Origin: Kordiimonas sp. SCSIO 12610
Lineage (GTDB): Bacteria; Pseudomonadota; Alphaproteobacteria; Sphingomonadales; Kordiimonadaceae
Assembly: GCF_024398015.1 (NCBI RefSeq)
Contig: NZ_CP073747.1
Location: forward strand, 3,035,001-3,099,000
DNA: 64,000 bases
Direction of reading: 5' to 3'
The notes under the pieces are model-generated. The model was not told the origin of the DNA. It saw only the letters and a program-made list of their open reading frames with translations, and did not search any database. Position 1 is the stretch's first letter. Every line of letters starts with the position of its first letter. Of this stretch, positions 26,737-38,042 are shown piece after piece. Position numbers and translations under genes: made by a program.

Positions 26737-27303
26737 ATGACAAGTTCACTTTATTTAGACGGCAAAATCCTCCTTGCCATGCCAAATATGGCCGATACAC
26801 GCTTTGACAGAAGTGTAATTTATATTTGTTCGCATGACGAATCAGGGGCAATGGGCATCGTTATTAATAATGGCTTTGACAATCTGACCTTTAGTGACTT
26901 ACTTGATCAGCTTGATATCGATGTAGACGACGCTGATATTCCCGATTTGGTGATGCACAGTGGCGGCCCAGTAGAGCCTGGCCGTGGATTTGTTTTGCAT
27001 TCTGCTGACTATGTACAAGAGTCAACTCTTGTCGTCAGCGAGCATTTAGCATTAACGGCAACGGTAGACATCCTTAGGGCCATTGCACACGGCGTCGGTC
27101 CGCATAACCATCTACTAGCACTTGGGTACGCCGGTTGGGGGCCAGGGCAATTGGAAAAAGAGATTCAAGACAATGCATGGCTAACAGCTGAAGCCGATGA
27201 CAAGATTATTTTCAATACAGAATTAGATCAAAAATGGCCGCGGACTATGGCCATGCTCGGTATCAATATTTCCATGTTATCCAGTGACGCAGGACACGCT
27301 TAG
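26737..27303 (+). CDS. YqgE/AlgH family protein
   Basis: 188 residues of the UPF0301 family. Recognisable blocks are YLDGKILLAMPNMADTRFDRSVIYIC (motifs GKILLAMP and FDRSVIYIC), GAMGIVINNG, HSGGPVEPGRGFVLHS and GYAGWGPGQLEKE. The molecular function is not established; a role in alginate regulation was proposed for the Pseudomonas homologue. It is convergent with the M16 peptidase gene, 34 bases away, and divergent from the DsbD-like gene. Confidence 0.95.
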   Translation: MTSSLYLDGKILLAMPNMADTRFDRSVIYICSHDESGAMGIVINNGFDNLTFSDLLDQLDIDVDDADIPDLVMHSGGPVEPGRGFVLHSADYVQESTLVVSEHLALTATVDILRAIAHGVGPHNHLLALGYAGWGPGQLEKEIQDNAWLTAEADDKIIFNTELDQKWPRTMAMLGINISMLSSDAGHA

Positions 27304-27337
27304 CAACGCGGAAATTAAACGCCGCTTACAATCTGTT

Positions 27338-28579
27338 TTATGCCGCTTTTAAGGATTGGACCTGTTCATCGCCAACTGCAGCAAGTGATATATTATCAGA
27401 ATTCGCAAGTGATGTCGCAATTGCCTTAACACTTTTGAGGGATACAGCCTCAACATTGCTGATCATCTCTTCAGTTGAAATAATACGATCAAATAACAAA
27501 ACCTGTCGCCCTAATTGCTCCATACGGCTTGTGGTCGATTCAAGGGCCATCATCAATCCAGCCTTAAGCTGGGCAGCCGCAATTTTAATTTCATCTTCGG
27601 AAAAATTATCCGCGATCATCGCCATTTCATTTTTGATAACCGGGATCACCTGTGACGCAAGTTCCGGGCTTGTCCCCGCATAAATACCGAAAATCCCCGT
27701 TTCTTTGTGACTTCCTGTAAAGCTATAGACAGAATAGGCTAAACCACGTTTTTCGCGTATTTCCTGAAACAATCTAGAAGACATGCCTCCACCAAGAACC
27801 GTTGAGTAGATTTGCATCGGATAATAATCATCATGCTCAAACGCACACCCTTTCCACCCAAGGGTTAGATGTATCTGCTCTAGTGTGCGGGCTTCTGTGA
27901 TACGACCACCAGTGTATTTTGCAGAGACAGCCTGTTTTGACACACCAGTTGGCGCATTCTCAAACTTACGCGCCACAAGTTCAATAAGCGCATCATGATC
28001 AAAATTGCCAACAACCGAGACAACCATATTACTGGTTATATAATTTTCACGCATATATTGACGCAAAATATCGGACCGAAATGACCTGATTGTATCAGTA
28101 GTGCCCAATATACTGCGACCAAGCGCTTGCTCGGAAAATGCAGCAGCCTGCAAATGATCGAAAACGATATCGTCGGGTGTATCGATAGCTTGCCCTAGCT
28201 CCTGAAGAATAACATCCTTCTCACGCTCTAATTCCTGCTCGTCAAACGTGCTATTAAGCAGAATATCTGAGAGCAAGTCTACTGCCAAAGGGACATCGTC
28301 CTTTAAAACACGCGCATAATATGTGGTGTTATCCCGTGTTGTATAAGCATTTAAATGGCCGCCTACGGCTTCGATCTCAAAGGCGATATCCCTCGCCGAT
28401 CGATTTTCAGTCCCTTTAAAGAACATATGCTCCAGGCAGTGCGTAATACCATTAACCGTCTTATCTTCATTACGTGCACCAACGTTCACCCAAACACCGA
28501 TAGATGCGGTTTCCAAATTCAAACGTTGTTCTGCGACAATGCGCAAACCATTATCAAGGGTCGTAATTTTAACGGTCAA
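27338..28579 (-). CDS. M16-family zinc metallopeptidase
   Basis: 413 residues, like the processing-peptidase-beta relatives found in alphaproteobacteria. The inverted zinc motif H-x-x-E-H is present in THCLEHMFFKGT, with the downstream Glu about 76 residues later in the REKDVILQE region. The C-terminal half carries GGGMSSRLFQEIREKRGLAYSVYS, the conserved R/Y loop (GGGMSSRLFQ). No signal peptide is seen, so it is probably cytoplasmic. It lies 36 bases behind thrC, a gene pair conserved in many alphaproteobacteria, at the tail of the cytochrome oxidase string. Confidence 0.94.
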   Translation of the reverse strand: MTVKITTLDNGLRIVAEQRLNLETASIGVWVNVGARNEDKTVNGITHCLEHMFFKGTENRSARDIAFEIEAVGGHLNAYTTRDNTTYYARVLKDDVPLAVDLLSDILLNSTFDEQELEREKDVILQELGQAIDTPDDIVFDHLQAAAFSEQALGRSILGTTDTIRSFRSDILRQYMRENYITSNMVVSVVGNFDHDALIELVARKFENAPTGVSKQAVSAKYTGGRITEARTLEQIHLTLGWKGCAFEHDDYYPMQIYSTVLGGGMSSRLFQEIREKRGLAYSVYSFTGSHKETGIFGIYAGTSPELASQVIPVIKNEMAMIADNFSEDEIKIAAAQLKAGLMMALESTTSRMEQLGRQVLLFDRIISTEEMISNVEAVSLKSVKAIATSLANSDNISLAAVGDEQVQSLKAA

Positions 28580-28615
28580 TCGTTTAACCTTTGCTTATAC
28601 TTTCAAGAACTTGAG

Positions 28616-30004
28616 CTATGCTACATTGATCAATCTTTGTAGCATGTCCTTATCATTATCGAGCGAAATATAATGCTCTTTCCGCTCGAACAAGTCTGCC
28701 ATATGGCCAGGCAACTCAGGTGTAACACCAATTGCCTGTTCGCATGCACTACTGAATTTTGCGGGATGCGCCGTAGCAAGCGTAATACATGGCTTGGCAT
28801 TTAACGATGCACATTCCCGCGCGGCCTTTAAGCCAATTGCCGAATGCGGATCAAGAATATACCCAGATCGTTCATACACTGTGCGTATTGTCTCCAGCGT
28901 GGCGGCATCATCTACTTTGAATGCATCAAAACTACTGTGCAGACGCGCCAATTCGTCGCCGGATAAAGTAAAACCGTTTTCAGACTGTAGTTCTGACATA
29001 TAAGATGCAACCTGATGAGGATTACGGTCTGCAAGATCGAAAATAAGGCGTTCAAAGTTACTGGATATCTGGATGTCCATACTTGGTGACAATGTCGCGT
29101 TAACACCATTTTGATGGTAAGCGCCTGTTTTTAGTGCACGCACTAAAATATCATTACTATTGGTCGCAATAATCAAACGGTTGATAGGAAGCCCCATTTT
29201 CTTTGCGATATAGCCCGCGAAAATATCACCAAAATTGCCAGTAGGAACACTGAAAGACACCATTCTGTCCGGCGCGCCAACACTAAGAGCAGACGTAAAA
29301 TAATAAACAATCTGAGCCATAACACGCGCCCAGTTAATCGAATTTACGGCTGTTAGGTTAACGGCATCTCTAAATTCCAAATCATTAAAACATGCTTTAA
29401 CGAGGGCCTGACAATCATCAAAGGTGCCATCAAGAGCAATATTGGTGACATTGTCCTCATTGATTGTTGTCATTTGGCGTCGCTGCACATCTGACACGCG
29501 ACCTTTGGGATGCAACATGAAAATACGAACATTGTCCCGGCCTCGGCACGCTTCAATTGCTGCCGATCCAGTATCACCCGAGGTCGCCCCTAAAATCGTG
29601 ATTTTTTTATCGGAACCATTGGTAAAATAGTCAAAGAAACGGCCTAACAACTGGAGAGCAAAGTCTTTGAAAGCTAAGGTTGGTCCTTGAAATAATTCGA
29701 GTAGCCATTCATTTGGCCCCATCTGTATCATTGGAGCCGTTGCATCATGGCGAAAACTACTGCCGTATGTATCATGCAACATCGCCTTTAGATCATCATC
29801 CGCAACACAGCCGCCTACAAACGGCTTTATCACTTCAAACGCTACTTCAGGATAAGATTTCCCCTGTAGTGACCGAATTTTGTCTTCTGAAAATTCAGGA
29901 ATAGTTTCGGGGATATACAAACCGCCATCACGCGCAAGGCCCGTTAACGTAACGCCCTTAAAATCAAGAATTTCGGCTTTGCCGCGGGTAGATATATATT
30001 TCAC
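28616..30004 (-). CDS. thrC: Threonine synthase
   Basis: ThrC converts O-phosphohomoserine to threonine with PLP. The protein has 462 residues, the long (group 2) form. It opens MKYISTRGKAEILDFKGV and has LARDGGLYIPE. The PLP lysine is in PTLAFKDFALQ, and ILGATSGDTGSAAIEA is the phosphate loop region. FSVPTGNFGDIFAGY is another signature. Its substrate is supplied by the kinase encoded by thrB at 18961. It is only 5 bases downstream of surf1, so it is probably on the oxidase transcript. Confidence 0.97.
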   Translation of the reverse strand: MKYISTRGKAEILDFKGVTLTGLARDGGLYIPETIPEFSEDKIRSLQGKSYPEVAFEVIKPFVGGCVADDDLKAMLHDTYGSSFRHDATAPMIQMGPNEWLLELFQGPTLAFKDFALQLLGRFFDYFTNGSDKKITILGATSGDTGSAAIEACRGRDNVRIFMLHPKGRVSDVQRRQMTTINEDNVTNIALDGTFDDCQALVKACFNDLEFRDAVNLTAVNSINWARVMAQIVYYFTSALSVGAPDRMVSFSVPTGNFGDIFAGYIAKKMGLPINRLIIATNSNDILVRALKTGAYHQNGVNATLSPSMDIQISSNFERLIFDLADRNPHQVASYMSELQSENGFTLSGDELARLHSSFDAFKVDDAATLETIRTVYERSGYILDPHSAIGLKAARECASLNAKPCITLATAHPAKFSSACEQAIGVTPELPGHMADLFERKEHYISLDNDKDMLQRLINVA

Positions 30005-30009
30005 TTCGC

Positions 30010-30738
30010 TTACTCGGTTTTCTGTTTATCTTCATTATATGTTTGACTACGGCGAATACCGAAAGCCACATACACACCTATCAGCCCAAGTGCGAGACCA
30101 TACCATGTGAGCATATATTCAAAATGGTCATTTGGAATATCTACCCTTACTTGTCCACCAAGCGGAAATTCGCCCAAATGTGCTTGGTGGTCTGCGACAA
30201 TACGGAAATGATAAAATTCATCCAGCTTAAAATGATCAAACAACTGAAAAATATCTGCCAGGTACCAAGTATTTTTGCCTGGCTGATTTTCAGGTGTGAA
30301 ACTACCAGCCTTAGGGTTAGTTAACAAAACACCGGAAATGTTTACTTCCTGCCCTAATGGTAGTTCAGGTAATCCCTTGTAATCAAAAGGTATCCATCCC
30401 CAGTTGACCATTACCCACCGACCAAATTGATGTTTCACAGGAAGATACAAATGATATCCAGATTTTCCCTTCGTATTGGGAGCAAACACTTTGGCAGCTA
30501 TTCCATTATGGACAGTGCCTTTAAAATAAAATCGCTTATATTCCTCAGAAACCGGAGTGTCGAGATGAACAGGGAGCGCTAGTGATTCGCCAGTTAACCC
30601 CGTTTCAATCTTATCGATTAATTTCGTTTTGGGACCAATTTTACTGGCCTGCCATGATCCAAGCCCGATCAGTACAGCAAGAGCAATCATTGTTAACGTT
30701 GTTACAACCCAACCAGGCTGGAATTTATTCGAAATCAT
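30010..30738 (-). CDS. SURF1 family cytochrome oxidase biogenesis protein
   Basis: 242 residues with the SURF1 topology: one membrane helix at each end (VVTTLTMIALAVLIGLGSWQ and YMLTWYGLALGLIGVYVAFG) and a soluble domain between. GSWQASK, LPVKHQFGRWVMVNWGWIP and TWYGLALGL match the family. SURF1 assists insertion of heme a into subunit I of aa3 oxidase. It is tightly packed between DUF983 (8-base gap) and thrC (5-base gap). Confidence 0.93.
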   Translation of the reverse strand: MISNKFQPGWVVTTLTMIALAVLIGLGSWQASKIGPKTKLIDKIETGLTGESLALPVHLDTPVSEEYKRFYFKGTVHNGIAAKVFAPNTKGKSGYHLYLPVKHQFGRWVMVNWGWIPFDYKGLPELPLGQEVNISGVLLTNPKAGSFTPENQPGKNTWYLADIFQLFDHFKLDEFYHFRIVADHQAHLGEFPLGGQVRVDIPNDHFEYMLTWYGLALGLIGVYVAFGIRRSQTYNEDKQKTE

Positions 30739-30746
30739 AACTCAAT

Positions 30747-31172
30747 TCACTCGCAATCAGACATATGATCCAAATTACCTTCATGGGCGTCATGATGAAA
30801 CTGTAGGGCAATAAGCGTGGCTTTAAAAACACGTAGCATCCACAATCCCATGCCGGAAATAAACAAAGTCCAAAAAACAACATGAAACCAAGCAGGGGGT
30901 GTAAAAGCGGCTTCAATCATAAACGCTAAAACCGCCGTTAAAGCCCCCAAAATCAGTATCACGAATATCTGCGGTCCGTCACCAGGATCTGCTTCCGAAA
31001 GATCAAACCCACACACCATACATTGGGTTCGCAATTCTAATAACCCATCAAAGATATTTCCTTCGCCGCAGCTTGGACATTTGCATAAGGCACCTGCCCT
31101 AAAAGGCGAAACCGACCGTGATACAGGATCACGATCGGCATCAGTATTCTTCTGACTGTTGTCAGCCCGCAT
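30747..31172 (-). CDS. DUF983 zinc-ribbon membrane protein
   Basis: 141 residues with an N-terminal zinc ribbon made of two Cys pairs (KCPSCGEGNIF and QCMVCGFDLSEAD) followed by two membrane helices (FVILILGALTAVLAFMIEA and VVFWTLFISGMGLWMLRV). GDGPQIFVI is the family signature. DUF983 proteins are found in alphaproteobacterial cytochrome oxidase operons between cox3 and surf1, exactly as here, but their biochemical role is not defined. Assembly or metal handling is the usual guess. Confidence 0.92.
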   Translation of the reverse strand: MRADNSQKNTDADRDPVSRSVSPFRAGALCKCPSCGEGNIFDGLLELRTQCMVCGFDLSEADPGDGPQIFVILILGALTAVLAFMIEAAFTPPAWFHVVFWTLFISGMGLWMLRVFKATLIALQFHHDAHEGNLDHMSDCE

Positions 31173-31175
31173 TCT

Positions 31176-32024
31176 TTATGCGCCGCCCCAGATGTAAACG
31201 GCAAAGAAAAGGAACAACCAGACAACATCGACAAAATGCCAGTACCATGCCGCAGCCTCGAAACCAAAGTGATGATCAGGTTTAAAGTGCCCGCGGTATA
31301 CACGGCCCAAACATACTGCAAGGAAGATTGTTCCAACCAGTACATGGAAACCATGGAAGCCTGTCGCCATATAGAAAGTTGCACTGTAGATATTTCCAGA
31401 GAAACCAAATGCAGCGTGGCTGTACTCATAGCCCTGAACGAAACTAAAGATCACACCAAGAATAACTGTCAACCAAAGACCTTTCTTAAGGCCCTCGCGG
31501 TCACCGTGAAGCACCGCATGGTGTGCCCACGTTACAGTGGTACCAGAAAGCAAAAGGATCAACGTATTGATGAATGGAAGGTGCCAAGGGTCAAACGTTT
31601 CGATGCCTTTGGGTGGCCAAACTGCTTCGTTCTGGAAAACTTCCCAAAACGCACCTTGTTCAATCGGAAGCGCTGGATAAAGGGAAGCATTAAAAAATGC
31701 CCAAAACCATGCGACGAAGAACATAACCTCTGAGGCAATGAAAAGTATCATTCCGTAACGAAGGCCAATACCAACTACAGGAGTGTGATCGCCAGTTTCT
31801 GCTTCTTTTACAACATCTTTCCACCATGCAAACATAGTGTAAAGCAGCAGCAGAAAGCCAGGAATAAGAAGATAGTTACCAAATCCAGCTGCACCAAATA
31901 ATTTGGCATCTGGCTTCATAGTAAATACCCCACCAACAGTTACCAAAAGCACTGCAATTGATGCTACCGCAGGCCATGGGCTTGGGTTCACCAAGTGATA
32001 ATCATGCTTAACATCACCTGCCAT
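31176..32024 (-). CDS. ctaE: Cytochrome c oxidase subunit III
   Basis: 282 residues with seven membrane helices, the full bacterial aa3 subunit III. Landmarks: [15 protein letters not shown] at the N-terminus, [29 protein letters not shown] and [39 protein letters not shown] closes the protein. It stabilises the proton-pumping core and may feed protons to the D channel. It is separated by 59 bases from ctaG, a gap with no evident terminator, and 3 bases from DUF983. Confidence 0.98.
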   Translation of the reverse strand: MAGDVKHDYHLVNPSPWPAVASIAVLLVTVGGVFTMKPDAKLFGAAGFGNYLLIPGFLLLLYTMFAWWKDVVKEAETGDHTPVVGIGLRYGMILFIASEVMFFVAWFWAFFNASLYPALPIEQGAFWEVFQNEAVWPPKGIETFDPWHLPFINTLILLLSGTTVTWAHHAVLHGDREGLKKGLWLTVILGVIFSFVQGYEYSHAAFGFSGNIYSATFYMATGFHGFHVLVGTIFLAVCLGRVYRGHFKPDHHFGFEAAAWYWHFVDVVWLFLFFAVYIWGGA

Positions 32025-32083
32025 TTTAAAGTCTCCTAATCCTCATTGGCCCCTAGCGCCAATTTTTCTAACTTCTATTACGA

Positions 32084-32653
32084 CTAGCGTCCCGATGCAA
32101 CAATAGCTTCTTCAGCTTCTTCGCCTTCCAAAGCGAAAAAGGTGTAAGAAAGTGTTACTTCAGTCACTTCATTTAAATTCGGATCCTCATCAATTGAGGG
32201 ATCAATATAATAAACCACAGGCATGTCGATCCGTTCACCGGGTTTCAAAACCTGTTCAGTAAAGCAAAAACAATCAATTTTCGCGAAGTAGCTCCCCGCT
32301 TTATGCGGTGTTACATTATAGGTCGCGCGTCCGACAATTGTTTTGTTTGTTGGATTGTATGCTTCATAATAAGCGATTGATTGTTCACCAATTTTCAATT
32401 GCTGGTTATTCTGGCTCGGTTTAAATTCCCACGCCATATCGCGGTGCGTACTCGCATCAAAGCGCACTTTTATACCGCGCTCGATGACAGTGCTATCAAC
32501 TTCCGCAACTTCCTGCGTTGTACCACCGTAACCCGTAACCTGACAAAATAGTTCGTAGAGCGGAACAGCCGCATATGCCATCCCAACCATCAGGACTGCA
32601 GTGCCTGCGACCAGAATTCCTACACGGCTATTTTTTTTGTCCAGGTTTGTCAC
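32084..32653 (-). CDS. ctaG: Cytochrome c oxidase assembly protein CtaG/Cox11
   Basis: 189-residue copper chaperone that delivers CuB to subunit I. A single membrane anchor (VGILVAGTAVLMVGMAYAAVPLYELFCQ) is followed by a periplasmic Ig-like domain holding the copper-binding KIDCFCFTEQ motif and a DMPVVYYIDP segment. The start is a GTG that overlaps by 4 bases (GTGA) with the stop of the preceding 42-residue ORF. The C-terminal extension is Glu- and Ala-rich. Confidence 0.96.
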   Translation of the reverse strand: MTNLDKKNSRVGILVAGTAVLMVGMAYAAVPLYELFCQVTGYGGTTQEVAEVDSTVIERGIKVRFDASTHRDMAWEFKPSQNNQQLKIGEQSIAYYEAYNPTNKTIVGRATYNVTPHKAGSYFAKIDCFCFTEQVLKPGERIDMPVVYYIDPSIDEDPNLNEVTEVTLSYTFFALEGEEAEEAIVASGR

Positions 32654-32778
32654 GGAGCCAACCCTTTGATACGGAAATAGCTAACCACAATAAGAACAAC
32701 CACAAAAACCGCCAATGAACCACCAAGCAAGCGATTGCGTTTTTTCATTTTGGCATGCATTTCAGAATATTCAGGCAT
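32650..32778 (-). CDS. 42-residue single-span membrane protein of the oxidase operon
   Basis: A small ORF fills the gap between ctaB and ctaG exactly. Its ATG shares one base with the ctaB stop (TGATG), and its TGA overlaps the GTG of ctaG by 4 bases. The product starts MPEYSEMHAKMKKRNRLLGG, with a basic cytoplasmic segment, and continues with one hydrophobic helix (SLAVFVVVLIVVSYF) and a short RIKGLAP tail. Very short membrane ORFs at this position (often called CoxF) are known in alphaproteobacterial cox operons. Tight coupling at both ends and the sensible topology argue that it is a real gene; the function is unknown. Confidence 0.85.
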   Translation of the reverse strand: MPEYSEMHAKMKKRNRLLGGSLAVFVVVLIVVSYFRIKGLAP

Positions 32779-33695
32779 CAGAAAAAGGCTCCGACAATAT
32801 TTTCCAGCGCTAAAGTTCCAAACACACTGAAAAGATAAAGAATAGAGAAAAAGAACAGTTTTTTCTCTTTATTTTTTACGCCGCGATACACCTGAACAGC
32901 ATACATCATAAATATGGCACTAAGAATACCAACAACAATGCCGTATACAATACCAGCGAAACCCATCAAAAATGGTGCCATCGCACAAGGTACCATCAGC
33001 AACGTATAAAACAGAATTTGATTGCGTGTTGTCCGTTCGCCCGCAACTACAGGCAACATTGGAACACTCACTTTTTCATAATCCTTGGAAATAAAAAGTG
33101 ACAAGGCCCAAAAATGTGGCGGGGTCCACAGGAAGATAATACCAAACAATACCAGCGATTCTAAGGTAACACTATCAGTAACCGCAGCCCACCCAATCAT
33201 CGGGGGAAATGCACCAGCTGCACCACCAATAACAATGTTTTGTGGTGTTCGGCGCTTAAGCCACATAGTGTAAACCACCGCATAGAAGAAAATCGTTATT
33301 GCGAGCAAAATCGCAGAGGTGATGTTCACCACCAACCCCAACAGAAAAACTGATCCAACAGAGAGAACCATGCCAAAAGCCAGCGCGTCCTCTTTGGCAA
33401 CCAGCCCCATAGGAATTGGTCTTGATTTCGTTCGTTCCATTTCAGCGTCAATATCAGCATCATACCACATATTAAGCGCACCAGATGCACCCGCCCCAAT
33501 CGCGATCAATAAGATCGCAACAAAAGACATCACAGGGTTCATCGAACCAGGTGCGGCGACAAGCCCAACAAGCGCAGTGAAGATCACAAGTGACATTACA
33601 CGTGGTTTCAACAACGCGATGAAGGCATGCGCATCAGCCTCCTGCATCATAGCAGAAGGCTGATCGTCTAATTTATGTATTGCTGAATCGCTCAA
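32778..33695 (-). CDS. ctaB: Protoheme IX farnesyltransferase (heme o synthase)
   Basis: 305-residue UbiA-superfamily prenyltransferase that makes heme o, the precursor of heme a for the oxidase. The first aspartate-rich motif is NMWYDADIDAEMERTKSRP (D-x-x-x-D with R-T-x-x-R-P) and the second region is LFISKDYEKVSVPMLP. Eight or nine membrane helices are apparent. It ends with its TGA overlapping the ATG of the small membrane ORF. It lies 29 bases behind cox1. Confidence 0.97.
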   Translation of the reverse strand: MSDSAIHKLDDQPSAMMQEADAHAFIALLKPRVMSLVIFTALVGLVAAPGSMNPVMSFVAILLIAIGAGASGALNMWYDADIDAEMERTKSRPIPMGLVAKEDALAFGMVLSVGSVFLLGLVVNITSAILLAITIFFYAVVYTMWLKRRTPQNIVIGGAAGAFPPMIGWAAVTDSVTLESLVLFGIIFLWTPPHFWALSLFISKDYEKVSVPMLPVVAGERTTRNQILFYTLLMVPCAMAPFLMGFAGIVYGIVVGILSAIFMMYAVQVYRGVKNKEKKLFFFSILYLFSVFGTLALENIVGAFF

Positions 33696-33724
33696 TCCAA
33701 TTTCCTTCCTCGAAATAGGAGACC

Positions 33725-36243
<2,519 letters not shown>

Positions 36244-36382
36244 ATTGCTGCTTTCCTTCTTTTCTACCCCATACGGGCACTGAAACAGAGATTAACCCTA
36301 GCCCCCCGACCATGGGAAAGCCCTACTGTTCAGTGGATTAAGCCAAGCCCATCTGTCTCGACTCAATCTTGAATGCGCGCAC

Positions 36383-36410
36383 GTTATACCAAAGCTTACA
36401 CTAGGCTCAA
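36383..36410 (-). promoter_or_regulatory. Candidate sigma-70 promoter of the cox operon
   Basis: On the minus strand TTGAGC (complement of 36405-36410) and TATAAC (complement of 36383-36388) are 16 bases apart, placing the start of transcription about 130 bases ahead of cox2. The rest of the 362-base gap between cox2 and tldD shows no ORF, repeat or hairpin that I would defend. Confidence 0.5.
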
Positions 36411-36605
36411 GCGGTTAAAATATTTTTTTGCGCTTGAAATCACATATTTTCGTTTCTAGCCTTGTAAACAGAAGAATAAATTACCATGCTGGTATGTAAA
36501 TAGAAAATATATTGCGTCAATAGGACGCGGTGTTAGTTTGCCTGCATAAAGCGCTAATAAATACCGCCGAGAAACGTGTTCGCATACATAAATTGGAAGT
36601 CAATT

Positions 36606-38042
36606 ATGCCATCAGATGATAGTCCCTCATTAGATTTTTTCTTTTCCAATACCGACCTAGACGCAAATCGTACTCAGAGTATTTTAGATGAAACCCTGCA
36701 CGGTATGGATGACGGCGAATTATACCTGGAAACAACACAGTCAGAGTCGTTTACATTCGATGATGGACGATTGAAAGCAGCTACCTTTGATACAACACAG
36801 GGTTTTGGCCTCCGTGCCGTTGCTGAAGAATCCTCAGGATACGCTCATTCAAACGAACTGACGGAAGATGCCATTAAGCGAGCGAGCTCCACCGTTGGTA
36901 TTGTCAAAGCAGGTAAGGAAGGCACAATGAGTGCTGCGCCTGCGCGCTCAAACAAGCAACTATATTCAGATCAAAACCCTCTCGGAGGAATTGAGTTTGC
37001 TGAAAAAGTAGCCTTACTAGAGAAAATTGACGCCTACACCCGCGCTAAAGACGCAAGAGTAAAACAAGTTAGCGCATCACTACTTGGTAGCTGGCAAGCC
37101 GTTGAGATCATGCGCGCTGGCGGGCACCGTGTCCGTGATATTAGACCATTGGTCCGTTTAAACGTTTCCGTTGTTATGGAAAACGGCGACAGGCAGGAAA
37201 GTGGCTTTGACGGCGCCGGTGGACGGAGGTCCTATGACAACCTCTTCGATCCACAAAATTGGCAAGCGCAAGCAGACGAAGCTATCCGCCAAGCCGAAGT
37301 CAACCTTGAAAGTGTGGATACACCAGCGGGTGAAATGACCGTAGTTCTAGGCCCTGGCTGGCCAGGCGTTTTGTTACACGAAGCCGTCGGACATGGCCTG
37401 GAGGGCGATTTCAACCGCAAGAAAACATCTGCTTTTGCTGGTTTACTCGGTGAACGTGTCGCAGCACCCGGTGTTACAGTATTAGATGACGGCACAATCG
37501 AAGCTCGTCGCGGATCATTAAGCGTTGATGACGAAGGCACCCCGACCGAGCGCACCGTATTGATCGAAGATGGCATTTTGAAAGGCTATATGCAGGACCG
37601 CCTCAATGCCCGTCTCATGGGAATGCAGCCAACAGGGAACGGCAGGCGCCAATCCTTTGCGCATTCGCCGATGCCGCGCATGACCAATACCTTCATGTTG
37701 GCCGGTGACAAAGACCCCGCTGAAATTATTGCGAGTGTCGATGATGGACTTTACGCGGTTAATTTTGGTGGGGGTCAAGTTGATATTACCTCAGGTAAGT
37801 TTGTCTTTAGCTGCACCGAAGCGTATCGCATTAGAGGCGGTAAAATAGCGGAGCCCGTCAAAGGCGCGACCTTGATAGGTAATGGCCCTGATGTTCTGAC
37901 ACGCGTTTCAATGATCGGAAATGACCTGAAATTAGACAACGGTGTCGGAATTTGCGGCAAAGCCGGTCAAACAGTTCCTGCCGGTGTTGGTCAGCCGACC
38001 CTACGGATTGATGGCTTAACTGTTGGTGGCACTTCATTTTAA
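36606..38042 (+). CDS. tldD: TldD-family metalloprotease
   Basis: TldD and its partner TldE/PmbA form a protease that trims modified peptides such as microcin B17 and degrades unfolded peptides. From the ATG at 36606 the product has 478 residues. The zinc motif H-E-x-x-x-H is intact (LLHEAVGHGLEGDF, His258 and His263 in this numbering), and the MPRMTNTF, GGGQVDITSGKFVF and GICGKAGQTVPAGVGQP blocks are standard TldD. The longer frame starts ten codons upstream, but GGAAG lies eight bases before the ATG at 36606. TldE is not in the window. The stop overlaps the next gene's ATG by one base. Confidence 0.95.
   Translation: MPSDDSPSLDFFFSNTDLDANRTQSILDETLHGMDDGELYLETTQSESFTFDDGRLKAATFDTTQGFGLRAVAEESSGYAHSNELTEDAIKRASSTVGIVKAGKEGTMSAAPARSNKQLYSDQNPLGGIEFAEKVALLEKIDAYTRAKDARVKQVSASLLGSWQAVEIMRAGGHRVRDIRPLVRLNVSVVMENGDRQESGFDGAGGRRSYDNLFDPQNWQAQADEAIRQAEVNLESVDTPAGEMTVVLGPGWPGVLLHEAVGHGLEGDFNRKKTSAFAGLLGERVAAPGVTVLDDGTIEARRGSLSVDDEGTPTERTVLIEDGILKGYMQDRLNARLMGMQPTGNGRRQSFAHSPMPRMTNTFMLAGDKDPAEIIASVDDGLYAVNFGGGQVDITSGKFVFSCTEAYRIRGGKIAEPVKGATLIGNGPDVLTRVSMIGNDLKLDNGVGICGKAGQTVPAGVGQPTLRIDGLTVGGTSF

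Noticed and set aside
27304-27337. GCGG/CCGC pairing between yqgE and the M16 peptidase gene as a terminator
   Set aside because: Only four base pairs and no T-tract in either direction.
31236-31733. 165-codon plus-strand frame opposite cox3
   Set aside because: Shadow of a conserved membrane-protein gene; Lys/Cys-rich translation without recognisable features.
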